Shown: piece by piece, positions 1-7,746 of the stretch | How the letters are laid out: each line of letters begins with the position of its first letter | Numbering within the stretch: the stretch's first letter is position 1 | DNA from: Nocardioides piscis | GTDB taxonomy: Bacteria; Actinomycetota; Actinomycetes; Propionibacteriales; Nocardioidaceae | Assembly (NCBI RefSeq): GCF_011300215.1 | Contig: NZ_CP049866.1 | Coordinates: forward strand, 1,240,001-1,304,000 | Reading direction: 5' to 3' | DNA: 64,000 bases | Made by a program: the position numbers and the translations under genes | Notes under the pieces: generated by a model | What the model saw: only the letters and a program-made list of their open reading frames with translations | Told to the model about the DNA's origin: nothing | Databases searched by the model: none

Positions 1-672
1 GGTGATGTCATAGAGCGCCTTGTCGGCCGGCTGGTCGTTGACGGGATACCAGGTGTGGGCGCCGTAGGGCTCCTGCATCGTCCACACCGCGCCGGTGTCG
101 GTGACGGTCAGGCCCACCGTGGACAGGTCGCTGCGGGTCGTGGGGGCCGGGATCGGCTGGGGCTGCCCGGCATAGGAGACCACCAGCTCGTGCCGGTCGT
201 CCTCGGCGACCCGCTGGCGGACCACCAGGTCCTTGCCGCGGTGCTTGTATGCCGCCTGCTCACCGTCGACGGTCACGCTCTCGACCTCGAGCGGAGCCGC
301 CAGGTCGAGCGTGACCTTCCTGGCCGAGCGGGCTGCGCGGAAGGTGATGGTCGCGGTGCCGGTCAGGGTGCGCTGCTCCGGCTCCCAGGACAGGTCGAGG
401 TCATAGAGCAACGCGTCGATGCCGGGGCCGCCGACCTCGGGATAGACCGAGTCCTCGACCGGCTCGCTCAGCGCCAGGTCGAGGTCGGGCTCGACACGGT
501 CGCTGACGACCGGGGAGCCCTCGGTGGCCGGGGAGTCGCCGGCGTCAGGAGATCCGGTGGCGGTCGAGGAGGGCGACGCGTCGGGCTGCTCGGGCGACTC
601 GGTGGGGCCGGAGCAGGCGCTCAGCAGCAGCGACAGTGCTGCCACCCCGGCGCCCACGCCGGCGCGGATCAC
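1..672 (-). CDS. M1-family metallopeptidase-like lipoprotein, N-terminal part (runs off window)
   Basis: The reading frame stays open to the window edge, giving 224 residues. The GTG start overlaps the stop of the upstream sigma-factor gene (GTGA), so the two are probably translationally coupled. Residues 1-20 form a lipoprotein signal ending in LLLSAC with Cys20 as lipidation site. A Ser/Pro/Asp-rich linker follows. From about residue 70 the sequence resembles the N-terminal beta domain of M1 aminopeptidases: YDLDLSWEP, LTGTATITF and, near the edge, WYPVNDQPADKALYDI. The HExxH zinc site would lie outside the window, so the catalytic assignment is inferred from the N-terminal domain only. Likely a surface-anchored zinc peptidase or an inactive relative. 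Confidence 0.7.
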   Translation of the reverse strand, partial: MIRAGVGAGVAALSLLLSACSGPTESPEQPDASPSSTATGSPDAGDSPATEGSPVVSDRVEPDLDLALSEPVEDSVYPEVGGPGIDALLYDLDLSWEPEQRTLTGTATITFRAARSARKVTLDLAAPLEVESVTVDGEQAAYKHRGKDLVVRQRVAEDDRHELVVSYAGQPQPIPAPTTRSDLSTVGLTVTDTGAVWTMQEPYGAHTWYPVNDQPADKALYDIT

Positions 673-1217
673 GCGTCCCCCCGCAGCAGCGGGCGGGCGA
701 GCTTGCGCCCGTGGTGGATCTGCGCCTTCACGGTCCCCAGCGGGGCGCCGACGAGCTGGGCGATGTCCTCGTAGGCCATGCCATAGACGTCGCGCAGCAG
801 CAGCGGCTCGACGTATTGCGGGTGGGTCGTCTCGATCGTCTCCATCGCCTCGAGCAGGTCGAGCCTGGTGCCGGCGATGATCGAGGTCGTGCGCGGGTCG
901 GGACGGTCGTGGTGGGTGCCCTCGAAGTCCGTCGGGACAGCCTGGTTGCGGAGCTTGCGATAGGTCGACCGCGCACAGTTGAGCGCCACGACGTGCAGCC
1001 ACGTCGTGAAGCGCCCGCGACCGTCCCACGAGCCGATCTTGGTGGCCACGTTGAGCAGCGCCTCCTGGCAGGCGTCCTCGGCGTCCCCGGAGTAGGGCAG
1101 CACCCCGCGGCAGATGTTGAGGGCCCGTGGGCGTACGGCGCCGAGCAGCCCCTCGAGAGCATCGCGGTCACCGTCACGGGCGCGCCGTGCGAGGTCGTCG
1201 ATGTCATCCGGACTCAC
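669..1217 (-). CDS. ECF-type RNA polymerase sigma factor
   Basis: A 182-residue sigma-70 family protein. Region 2 covers about residues 15-85 (GDAEDACQEALLNV, GRFTTWLHVVALNCARSTYRK). Region 4 is at the C-terminus (EPLLLRDVYGMAYEDIAQLVGAPLGTVKAQIHHGRKLA), the usual helix-turn-helix that reads the -35 element. Size and two-domain layout are typical of ECF sigma factors. The GTG start at 1217 lies only 20 bp from the divergent kinase start. The gene is coupled (GTGA) to a downstream lipoprotein metallopeptidase. No anti-sigma gene is visible inside the window, so the signal is unknown. Confidence 0.93.
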   Translation of the reverse strand: MSPDDIDDLARRARDGDRDALEGLLGAVRPRALNICRGVLPYSGDAEDACQEALLNVATKIGSWDGRGRFTTWLHVVALNCARSTYRKLRNQAVPTDFEGTHHDRPDPRTTSIIAGTRLDLLEAMETIETTHPQYVEPLLLRDVYGMAYEDIAQLVGAPLGTVKAQIHHGRKLARPLLRGDA

Positions 1218-1237
1218 GCCTGCAACATAATGCAGGG
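1218..1237. promoter_or_regulatory. Overlapping divergent -10 elements between two leaderless starts
   Basis: Only 20 bp separate the GTG at 1217 (minus, sigma factor) and the GTG at 1238 (plus, kinase). The plus strand reads CATAAT at 1226-1231, then 6 nt, then GTG. The minus strand reads TATGTT over 1229-1224, then 6 nt, then GTG. Each -10 is placed so that transcription would begin at or near the start codon, so both mRNAs would be leaderless. The -35 regions would lie inside the opposing coding sequences. This is inferred from spacing alone. Confidence 0.55.
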
Positions 1238-2716
1238 GTGTCCACCCCCTCTCGGCTCGGTCGCTACCCCGTGCGGCGTCGCATCGGTTCGGGAGCCTTT
1301 GCCACCGTGTGGCTCGCCTATGACGACCACCTCGACTCGCCCGTGGCGATCAAGGTCCTGGCGGAGAACTGGACCGAGGACCAGCATGCTCGTCAGCGGT
1401 TCATCGACGAGGGGCGCTTCCTGCGCAAGGTCGACTCACCCCACGTGGTGTCGGTCTATGACGCCGGTCTGCTCGGGGACGGACGCCCTTACCTCGTCAT
1501 GTCGTTCGCCGACCAGGGCACGCTCGCCGAGCGGCTGGAAGCCGGAGCGTTGACGACCGGCCAGGCGGTGCAGGTCATCGCCCAGATCGGCGCCGGCCTG
1601 CACGCCCTCCACGAGCGCGGTGTCCTGCACCGCGACGTCAAGCCGGGCAACGTGCTGTTCCGCGGTGACGAGCGCAACGGCACCCCTCACCTCAACGCCA
1701 TGCTCGGCGACCTGGGGCTCGGGAAGACGATGGAGATGTCCTCGCGGCTCACCATGATCGGCGGCACGCCCTCCTACGTCGCGCCCGAGCAGGCCCGCGG
1801 GGAGCAGCTCGACGCCCGGGCCGACCAGTACTCCCTCGCAGCGCTGGCCTATCTCCTGCTGAGCGGCCGGCCGCCATACGAGCACGCCACGCTGCGCGCC
1901 GCCGCAGACCCGGACCCGCCGCCCCCGCTCGAGGGTCGGCTGCCGGCGGAGGCCGAGCGCGTGCTGCTGAAGGCCCTGGCGAAGGACCGTGACGAGCGGT
2001 ATGCCGACGTGCCGGCCTTCGTCTCCGCGCTCACCGCTGCCCTGCCCGATCACCCACCGGAGCCCCCGCCCTGGATCGCGGCTGTCGGCGCCGACGACTC
2101 CGACACATCGCCCCCGGTCACCGGGGCCGAGCCCACGGAGGGGATCGTCGTCGGGGCCACGTCGACCGGTGCGGCGGCCGACGCCGGGCCTCTCCTGCAC
2201 AACCGCTCGTTCCGGGCGGCGGGCGCGATCGCGCTGGTCGTGGGACTCGTGGCCGGCTTCGTCGGCTGGCAGCTTGCGCGGACCGAGCGGGTCGTGCGCG
2301 ACGCCGACAGCGGGATCGAGGTGACGGTGCCGGAGGAGTGGGCGCGTGAGGTCGACACCGGGAAGTGGACCCCGCCGGGCTCCGAGGTCGGGTATGCGGC
2401 GCTGTCGGCCGGGACCGCGGTCGGGTGGAACGCCCAGGACGCCTCGGGGCACGGCGTCTTCGTGGGCCTGATGCCCGGCGAGGAGCTGCCCTCGGACGTG
2501 CCGCAGCACCCCGAGTGCGAGGAGCCGCGACCGGTCGAGATCAACCGGAGCGGCGACGACTACGTCGAGGTCGAGTTCCCCGACTGCGCCGGCGGCGGGG
2601 TGACGGTCGAGCGCATCGTCCACGTGCTCGCCAACCAGCTGCTCTGGGTGCAGGTCCGGGCGCCTGACCGAGGCGTGGCGGACGACGTGCTCGACTCGGT
2701 CGTCTCCGGACTGTGA
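1238..2716 (+). CDS. Membrane Ser/Thr protein kinase with extracellular sensor domain
   Basis: 492 residues from the GTG at 1238, chosen because the kinase domain begins immediately (RLGRYPVRRRIGSGAFATV) and a -10 sits 6 nt upstream. The Hanks-type domain spans about residues 8-285: glycine loop G17-G19, Lys39 in AIKVL, catalytic HRDVKPGN (H131, D133, K135, N138), a DLG in place of DFG (D158), and a YVAPEQARG activation-segment end. Residues 326-346 are one transmembrane helix, followed by about 145 extracytoplasmic residues. Its stop overlaps the next gene (GTGA), which ties the kinase to the glycosyltransferases. Probably senses an envelope signal. The ectodomain has no recognised family (not PASTA). 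Confidence 0.92.
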   Translation: MSTPSRLGRYPVRRRIGSGAFATVWLAYDDHLDSPVAIKVLAENWTEDQHARQRFIDEGRFLRKVDSPHVVSVYDAGLLGDGRPYLVMSFADQGTLAERLEAGALTTGQAVQVIAQIGAGLHALHERGVLHRDVKPGNVLFRGDERNGTPHLNAMLGDLGLGKTMEMSSRLTMIGGTPSYVAPEQARGEQLDARADQYSLAALAYLLLSGRPPYEHATLRAAADPDPPPPLEGRLPAEAERVLLKALAKDRDERYADVPAFVSALTAALPDHPPEPPPWIAAVGADDSDTSPPVTGAEPTEGIVVGATSTGAAADAGPLLHNRSFRAAGAIALVVGLVAGFVGWQLARTERVVRDADSGIEVTVPEEWAREVDTGKWTPPGSEVGYAALSAGTAVGWNAQDASGHGVFVGLMPGEELPSDVPQHPECEEPRPVEINRSGDDYVEVEFPDCAGGGVTVERIVHVLANQLLWVQVRAPDRGVADDVLDSVVSGL

Positions 2717-3705
2717 GCGACCTGGTGCTGGTGGCCGTCACGCTCGTGCGCGACACGCTGCCCAACGTCCACCGCTTCGTCGAGGGCAACCTGGGAGCCG
2801 GGATCGATCATCTGGTCGTGGTCCTCGACGGACCTGCTGCGGACGTCGAGGCCCATCTCGAGGGCCACCCCCAGGTGACGACGATCGTGGCCGACGACCG
2901 CTGGTGGGGAGGTGAGCGGGTCGCCACGCTCAACGGCCGGCAGCGGGTGGTCGCCAACCTCGTGAGAGCGGCTGCGGCCGACGCAGGACTCGTCGACTGG
3001 TTGTTCTTCGTCGATGGCGACGAGATCGCGCTGGTCGACCGACAGGTGCTGGCAGACGTCCCGGCCGACTTCGACGCGGTCCGCCTGCGACCCCTCGAGG
3101 CGGTCGCGGGCGGAGGTGATCTCTTCAAGCGGCTGCTGACCCGCCCCGAGCTGCGCCGGCTCAAGCGCCTCGGGCTGGTGGAGAAGGCGAACAACGCCCG
3201 CTACTTCCACGGCCACGTCAGCGGGAAGGTCGGGGTGCGTCCCGCCGCCGACGTCCGGCTGGGAGTGCACGCCGCCGAGCTGCCCAACGGTGAGAAGGTG
3301 CCGGCCTACGAGCACCCGGCGCTGCGACACCTGCACCACGAGTCGCCCACGCTGAGCGAGTTCGACCGGAAGTGGACCGCGCTCGCGGCATCAGGGCCAC
3401 CTCCGGGGATGCGCGAGCGGCGCGCCGAGATCCTCCAGGCCTTCATCGCCCTGACCGCAGAACCGGACCCGGCCCGGCGCGACGTGGTCGTGCGTGAGCT
3501 CTATGACGTGCATGTCGCCGAGGACGTCGCCGGCCTGGAGGCGGCCGGCGTCCTGGAACGGATCGACGTCCGGGCCCTGCCGCCCACCTCGACACCGTTG
3601 GGCGCACGACGCCGTACGGCACTGGAAGCCGCGATCCACGGGCAGGAGGCCAGGCCCCGGGCCGAGTTCCTTCCGCTGCGCCCCGGCACTGCCCCGCCTG
3701 CATAG
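2713..3705 (+). CDS. Glycosyltransferase family 2-like protein (first tandem copy)
   Basis: 330 residues, GTG start overlapping the kinase stop by 4 nt. The N-terminus has a GT-A pattern: a beta-strand start (LVLVAVTLVRDTLPNV), a catalytic-pocket strand (DHLVVVLDGP), and a DxD-type motif in FFVDGDEIAL (D101-G102-D103-E104), as in the Glyco_tranf_2_4 family. Conserved features shared with the next gene are KANNARYFHGHVSGKVGVRP and LRHLHHESPT, probably acceptor or donor pocket segments. No signal peptide or transmembrane segment, so cytoplasmic or peripheral. Sugar and acceptor are unknown; coupling to a kinase suggests envelope glycan work under phospho-control. Confidence 0.8.
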   Translation: MSDLVLVAVTLVRDTLPNVHRFVEGNLGAGIDHLVVVLDGPAADVEAHLEGHPQVTTIVADDRWWGGERVATLNGRQRVVANLVRAAAADAGLVDWLFFVDGDEIALVDRQVLADVPADFDAVRLRPLEAVAGGGDLFKRLLTRPELRRLKRLGLVEKANNARYFHGHVSGKVGVRPAADVRLGVHAAELPNGEKVPAYEHPALRHLHHESPTLSEFDRKWTALAASGPPPGMRERRAEILQAFIALTAEPDPARRDVVVRELYDVHVAEDVAGLEAAGVLERIDVRALPPTSTPLGARRRTALEAAIHGQEARPRAEFLPLRPGTAPPA

Positions 3706-3714
3706 ACTCGCCGG
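3703..3714 (+). promoter_or_regulatory. Leaderless -10 (TAGACT) for second glycosyltransferase
   Basis: TAGACT at 3703-3708 is followed by six bases and the GTG at 3715. The TAG of this -10 is also the stop codon of the preceding gene. No purine-rich ribosome binding site lies before 3715, which supports a leaderless start. Confidence 0.5.
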
Positions 3715-4752
3715 GTGATCGTCGCTGTCAGCACCGTCAAGGACACCCGGCAGCGACTGGAGCGCTGGGTCGGGCGAAACCTCGCCAACGGGGTCGATCA
3801 CCTCGTCGTCTTCGTCGACGACGCCGATCCCGAGGTCCTCGACTGGCTCGCCTCGACGTCCCACGTCACGCCGGTCGACTCCCTGCTCTGGTGGGGGGAT
3901 CGGCGACCCGCCGGGCTCAATGTCCGACAGCGGATCAACGCCAACGCCGTACGCGCCATCGGCACCGTGGTGCCCGGCGTCGACTGGGTTCTCCACCTCG
4001 ACTCCGACGAGGTCGCGGTCATCGACCGCGCCCAGCTCGACGCCCTGCCGGACTCGGTCGGGGCCGTCCGACTCGCCCCCTGCGAGGCGGTGAGCCAGCG
4101 CGACTGGCCGAACGGCGACGTGACGGCGTTCAAGCGGTTGCTCAGCGAACCCGAGCTCTCGCTGCTCTTCTCCCTCGGGGGGATCGACAAGGCCACCAAC
4201 AACGAGTACTTCCACGGGCACGTCGGGGGCAAGGTCGCGATGCGCCCGGTCGACCGACTCTGGATCGGCACCCACCACGTGGTCGATGCCCAGCGAGAGA
4301 AGCAGCCGACCTTCGACGCCCCGTGGCTGCGGCTGCTGCACTACGAGTCGCACACCGGCGACGAGTTCATCCGGAAGTGGACCAACCTGGCCACGTCGGG
4401 TCCGCCGGTCAGGACCCGCGGCGCGCGGTCCGACCTGGCGGCGGCCGTCCGGGGCCTCGTCGAGCTCGACCTGCCGCCCGACGATCGCCGTGAGCTGATG
4501 CTGACGCTCTTCGACCGCCACGTCCGCGACGACCTCGACCTCCTGTCGCGGATGGGGGTGCTGCTGCACCTGGATCCCGATTCCGGGACCCATCGACCGT
4601 TGGAGTCCTCGACGGTCCCAAGCGCTCTCGAGTCGATGGTCGGCGAGCTGGCCGGCGTCGACAAGTCCTGCTTCGAGCCGGGCGGCGACGTCGAACGGGC
4701 CCGCAAGCTGCTGGCACCGGCACCTCGGCGGTTCCTGCAGCGCCGAGGCTGA
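3715..4752 (+). CDS. Glycosyltransferase family 2-like protein (second tandem copy)
   Basis: 345 residues, a clear paralogue of the preceding gene: same opening (VAVSTVKDTRQRLERWVGRN), same GVDHLVVFVDD strand, DSDE motif at residues 96-99 (HLDSDEVAV), NNEYFHGHVGGKVAMRP and LRLLHYESHTGDEF. It is separated from its neighbour by 9 bp that hold a leaderless -10. The carboxy-terminal 90 residues differ from the first copy. Likely an inverting GT-A enzyme acting on a cell-envelope glycan. The substrate cannot be read from sequence. Tandem duplication with divergence suggests two related linkages or acceptors. Confidence 0.8.
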   Translation: MIVAVSTVKDTRQRLERWVGRNLANGVDHLVVFVDDADPEVLDWLASTSHVTPVDSLLWWGDRRPAGLNVRQRINANAVRAIGTVVPGVDWVLHLDSDEVAVIDRAQLDALPDSVGAVRLAPCEAVSQRDWPNGDVTAFKRLLSEPELSLLFSLGGIDKATNNEYFHGHVGGKVAMRPVDRLWIGTHHVVDAQREKQPTFDAPWLRLLHYESHTGDEFIRKWTNLATSGPPVRTRGARSDLAAAVRGLVELDLPPDDRRELMLTLFDRHVRDDLDLLSRMGVLLHLDPDSGTHRPLESSTVPSALESMVGELAGVDKSCFEPGGDVERARKLLAPAPRRFLQRRG

Positions 4753-4755
4753 TCC

Positions 4756-5382
4756 TCACCCGTTCCTGATCCCCCGGATGACCCGCAGGACCAGCTTCTC
4801 CATGCCTGGCACGTCGACCTCGCGGCCGGTCACGGCGATCTCCGCCTCGGCCTTCCCGGAGCGGCTGAGGTCCAGCCAGTAGGTGATGGTGAAGCGGCGG
4901 TAGCCGTCGTGGACGTAGGACGCCCTGATCGAGTCATGGGTCTGCACGTAGTCGACCTGCTCCTCGTCCCGCTTCAGCTCGTCGACCTGCGCAGCCACGA
5001 TGTCGGGGATCGTCTGGTCCTGGGACTCCACCTGTTCCACCCGCAGGACGTAGGTGTTGGCCGGATGGCCGGCCGGCTTGTACTTCACCTCGTTCGACGA
5101 CGGCTCCGAGCGTTGCCACTCGACGGGCACGGGGAAGGTGAACTCGTTCTTGCCCGAGCCCACGGAGACGTCCGTCATCGCCAGCCTGGTCGGCATGGGA
5201 GGGGTCGTCGGGTCTTCCTGCAGCGGCACGGGCACGCTGGGGACGCTGGGGTCGACGGCCACCACCGGGGTGGGATCACCAGCAGTGTCGGGGTCGTCCT
5301 CGACGGATGCCGCCACAGCGACGCCGCCGGCGATGCCCACCGCCAACAACACCGCCACTCCGACCAGCCCCCGCCATTCCAT
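4756..5382 (-). CDS. Single-pass membrane-anchored protein, unknown function
   Basis: 208 residues from the ATG at 5382 (MEWRGLVGVAVLL). A TAGATT -10 sits 7 nt upstream. Residues 4-27 are a signal-anchor helix. A Pro/Asp/Val-rich linker (PTPVVAVDPSVPSVPVP) leads to a soluble domain of about 140 residues starting FTFPVPVEWQRSEP and ending MEKLVLRVIRGIRNG. That layout (VP-x-EW near the domain start, hydrophobic helix ending RGI/SGL) matches the ectodomain of the kinase encoded at 1238, so the two may share a fold. It converges on the glycosyltransferase gene (gap of 3 bp). No family recognised. Confidence 0.7.
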   Translation of the reverse strand: MEWRGLVGVAVLLAVGIAGGVAVAASVEDDPDTAGDPTPVVAVDPSVPSVPVPLQEDPTTPPMPTRLAMTDVSVGSGKNEFTFPVPVEWQRSEPSSNEVKYKPAGHPANTYVLRVEQVESQDQTIPDIVAAQVDELKRDEEQVDYVQTHDSIRASYVHDGYRRFTITYWLDLSRSGKAEAEIAVTGREVDVPGMEKLVLRVIRGIRNG

Positions 5383-5387
5383 GCCCT

Positions 5388-6263
5388 TCAATCTAGCGTC
5401 GCGGTGCTCCACGAGACGACGTCCCACTGCAGTGCGCGAGTGGCCCGGGTGGCACGGCACGTCAACCGGGCCTCGGCCCGGCGGCTGCTCGCCACCACGA
5501 CCTGTGCCTGGGTCGGCAGTGGGTCGCTGCCGGCGACGTCGACGGTCCACCGCCCGTCGTCGAGGGTGCCGGCCTGGTGCACCAGCCTGGCTCGGGCCGC
5601 CGACAGGGGAGCGGGGCCCCAGCGTTCGAGCGCGGCGGTCAGGGCGACCTGCTCGGCCGGGTGCAGGCCCGCGACGCCCCGCAGCGAGCCGGTCTCGACG
5701 CGGCCGTCCAGGTGCGCCTCGACCAGGGAGACCGCGCCCTCAGGGGACATCTGGGCATAGCAGGCCAGGTCGGGCAGCAGCAGCAGGTTGGGTGCGAACC
5801 GGTCACCGCCGAGGTGGCTGCACTCGAAGGTCTCCGCCGGCCACCGTTGCGACAGCGCCGCGACCACCGGTCGCCCGCTGACCGCGCAGCACGTGTCGTG
5901 CACGCCGTGGGTGCACACGAGCAGCAGCGGTCCGACATGAGGAGTGCCTGCCTCGGGCCGCAGCGTCTCGAGCAGGTCCTCGGGTCGCTCCCAGTGACCG
6001 GTTCGCAGCTCGCCGTCGCGGCAGCGGAACCATCGTCGACGTATGGCGCCCGCCCGCTCCCGCACGTGCGGCCGGACGAGCACGACGCGCTGCTCCGGGT
6101 GTCGAAGCCTGCGCAGCAGGTCGACGGACAGCTCGGTGTCGAACGGCGCCCGCACCGGCCACGGCCCGTGGTGCTCCACCAACAGCCACTCACGCTGCGG
6201 AGGCGCCGTCCCGACCATCGGGTCGCCCCGCTCCGCAGCGGACTCGGAGCAGCGCAGGGTCAT
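5388..6263 (-). CDS. Sucrase/ferredoxin-like (Suc_Fer) Fe-S protein
   Basis: 291 residues. The ATG at 6263 overlaps the stop of the JmjC gene (ATGA), favouring this start over longer ones. Family hallmarks are visible: C5 in RCSESA, CTHGVHDTCCA at 117-127, ECSHLGGDRFAPNLLLLP at 147-164. These match the Suc_Fer-like (PF06999) thioredoxin-fold family, thought to bind [2Fe-2S]. Cytoplasmic, no signal peptide. As the last gene of the peptide-JmjC unit it may supply electrons or carry out a second modification, but the role is inferred from position only. The family name comes from old homology and does not imply sucrose hydrolysis. Confidence 0.82.
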   Translation of the reverse strand: MTLRCSESAAERGDPMVGTAPPQREWLLVEHHGPWPVRAPFDTELSVDLLRRLRHPEQRVVLVRPHVRERAGAIRRRWFRCRDGELRTGHWERPEDLLETLRPEAGTPHVGPLLLVCTHGVHDTCCAVSGRPVVAALSQRWPAETFECSHLGGDRFAPNLLLLPDLACYAQMSPEGAVSLVEAHLDGRVETGSLRGVAGLHPAEQVALTAALERWGPAPLSAARARLVHQAGTLDDGRWTVDVAGSDPLPTQAQVVVASSRRAEARLTCRATRATRALQWDVVSWSTATLD

Positions 6264-7501
6264 CCGGCGACGACCAGTCCGGCCGCGACGAGGGCCCGGG
6301 CCGCGGCTTCGCCCAGCTCGGCGGTCGTGACTACCTCCCCGGCGAGCAGGCTGTCCCGGACGTCGTCCGGCACGCCTGCCACCGACACGGTGCCGGCTCG
6401 CGAGCACAGGTTGTCGGCTTCCAGGCCGGCGTCGAGGTGGTCGCGCAGGCGCAGGGCCGTGGTGTCGGTGAGCGATTCGGCGAGCGCGTGCTGGGCCAGC
6501 GGACCGAGCGGGGCGGCGCGTTGGGTGCCGCGGCGTCTGCTCCGCAGGCGCTCGGAGACGACCGCCGGGTCGATCGATGACAGGGCGTCGAGCAGCCTGG
6601 CCGTGACCTGTTCGGCGTCGAGCTCGCCTGCCCCGAGCGTCGTGCCGAGGGCCAGCGACCCGCGCATCTCCTCGTCATCGGCGAGCGCGTCGAGGGCGAG
6701 GGCGGCCAGCTCCTCGGCAACGGCGTGACGCGTCCAGGTGTGCACGCCCAGGGTCAGGTGGATGCTCACCTCGCCCAGTGCGACGGCCGAGTGCAGATGG
6801 CCACGCGGCAGGTAGAGCGAGTCGCCGGGCTCGAGCGTCGCCTCGAGCAGCGGCTCCTCGGCGGCGGCCCGACCGACAGCATCGCGCCGGTCGGTCCATG
6901 GCTGGTCGCGCAGTGGCGCGGGCAGCACGGGCGGTCGGATCGACCACTTCTTGCGGCCGGCGACCTGGAGGACGAACACGTCGTGGACGTCGTAGTGGTC
7001 GTCGAAGCCCTGGTTCTGCGGCGGGGTGACATAGGCGTTGGCCTGGACGGGGTGGCCCAGGTCGGCTGCGAGCTGCTGGCAGAAGTCGATGAGCGGCGGC
7101 CAGACGCGATGCAGCGCCTGGAGCACGAGGGTCGAGCCGTCGGTGAAGAGCGCGCTCAGCTTGTCGTCGCTGACCTGGTCGGCGACGCCCGCACCGACTC
7201 CGCCCGGTGCGGTGAAGGCCGAGCCCGGGAGCGTCCGGCCGTCCTTGGCGACCCGGAGGAAGGGTGTGCGCAGGCCGCGCTCGCTGAGGAGCTCGTCGAC
7301 CGCGGCCTCGTCGAGCAGGTCGGCGAACCCGTCTGCGTCCGCCGCCGACCGCAGCTCTGGCTGGCGGCTCCAGGTGCTGGTCGCGAACGCGGTGACGTCG
7401 CCGACCAGCCGGATCAGCGCCGGTCGTTCCTCGGGGGCGGTCGCCACTGCGGGCCCGGAGAGGTCCCCGGGCCCGCAGTCATCAGACAAGGCGTGTGACA
7501 T
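6260..7501 (-). CDS. JmjC/cupin_4 Fe(II)-2-oxoglutarate oxygenase, candidate peptide hydroxylase
   Basis: 413 residues. The middle is a JmjC-type double-stranded beta helix of the ribosomal-oxygenase group: NAYVTPPQNQGFDDHYDVHDVFVLQVAGRKKWSI with metal ligands H169 and D171, and the distal His in LPRGHLHSA (H237). The C-terminal third is helical, as in bacterial ROX proteins, where it supports dimerisation and a winged-helix module. Relatives hydroxylate side chains of ribosomal proteins. Here the gene is fused by a TGATG overlap to an upstream Asp/Gly/Ala repeat peptide and by ATGA to a Suc_Fer gene, so the peptide is the obvious candidate substrate. A housekeeping ribosomal role cannot be excluded. 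Confidence 0.85.
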   Translation of the reverse strand: MSHALSDDCGPGDLSGPAVATAPEERPALIRLVGDVTAFATSTWSRQPELRSAADADGFADLLDEAAVDELLSERGLRTPFLRVAKDGRTLPGSAFTAPGGVGAGVADQVSDDKLSALFTDGSTLVLQALHRVWPPLIDFCQQLAADLGHPVQANAYVTPPQNQGFDDHYDVHDVFVLQVAGRKKWSIRPPVLPAPLRDQPWTDRRDAVGRAAAEEPLLEATLEPGDSLYLPRGHLHSAVALGEVSIHLTLGVHTWTRHAVAEELAALALDALADDEEMRGSLALGTTLGAGELDAEQVTARLLDALSSIDPAVVSERLRSRRRGTQRAAPLGPLAQHALAESLTDTTALRLRDHLDAGLEADNLCSRAGTVSVAGVPDDVRDSLLAGEVVTTAELGEAAARALVAAGLVVAG

Positions 7502-7746
7502 CAGGAGGTGGAGTCAGCCCCACCGTCGGCACCGCCGTCGGCACCGCCGTCCGCCCCACCGTCGGCACCGCCGTCCGCGCCACCGTCGGCACCGCCGTCC
7601 GCGCCACCGTCGGCACCGCCGTCGGCACCGCCGTCGGCACCACCGTCAGCGCCACCGTCAGCGCCACCGTCGGCACCACCGTCCTGGACGCCGGGAACTC
7701 CCTCAGCACCGCCGTCGGCGGGGCCCTCTGTCTCGGACTGGGTCAT
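7501..7746 (-). CDS. 81-residue DGGA-repeat peptide, putative precursor peptide
   Basis: The ATG at 7746 is preceded by a strong GGAGGA ribosome binding site; the stop overlaps the JmjC start (TGATG). Residues 1-21 are a leader-like segment (MTQSETEGPADGGAEGVPGVQ). Residues 22-77 are exactly 14 copies of Asp-Gly-Gly-Ala, and the peptide ends DSTS. No Cys, Lys, Arg, His or aromatic residue is present, and there is no signal peptide. The Asp-rich repeat immediately before a JmjC oxygenase suggests a ribosomal peptide whose Asp residues are modified. Ala and Gly codons vary between repeats, so the amino-acid pattern is being kept. Not a family I recognise. Confidence 0.72.
   Translation of the reverse strand: MTQSETEGPADGGAEGVPGVQDGGADGGADGGADGGADGGADGGADGGADGGADGGADGGADGGADGGADGGADGGADSTS
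7516..7683 (-). repeat. 14 x 12-bp coding repeat (Asp-Gly-Gly-Ala)
   Basis: A perfect-period 12-bp minisatellite inside the small peptide gene. On the plus strand the unit reads GTC followed by three codon-complements. Ala appears as GCC, GCG and GCT, and Gly as GGT, GGC and GGG across units, while the encoded residue never changes. Confidence 0.9.

Noticed and set aside
5388..6263. Sucrose-hydrolysing enzyme
   Set aside because: The family name is historical. The visible Cys/His motifs are those of a ferredoxin-like fold with no glycosidase residues.
7516..7683. CRISPR array
   Set aside because: 12-bp units are contiguous with no spacers and are in-frame coding repeats.
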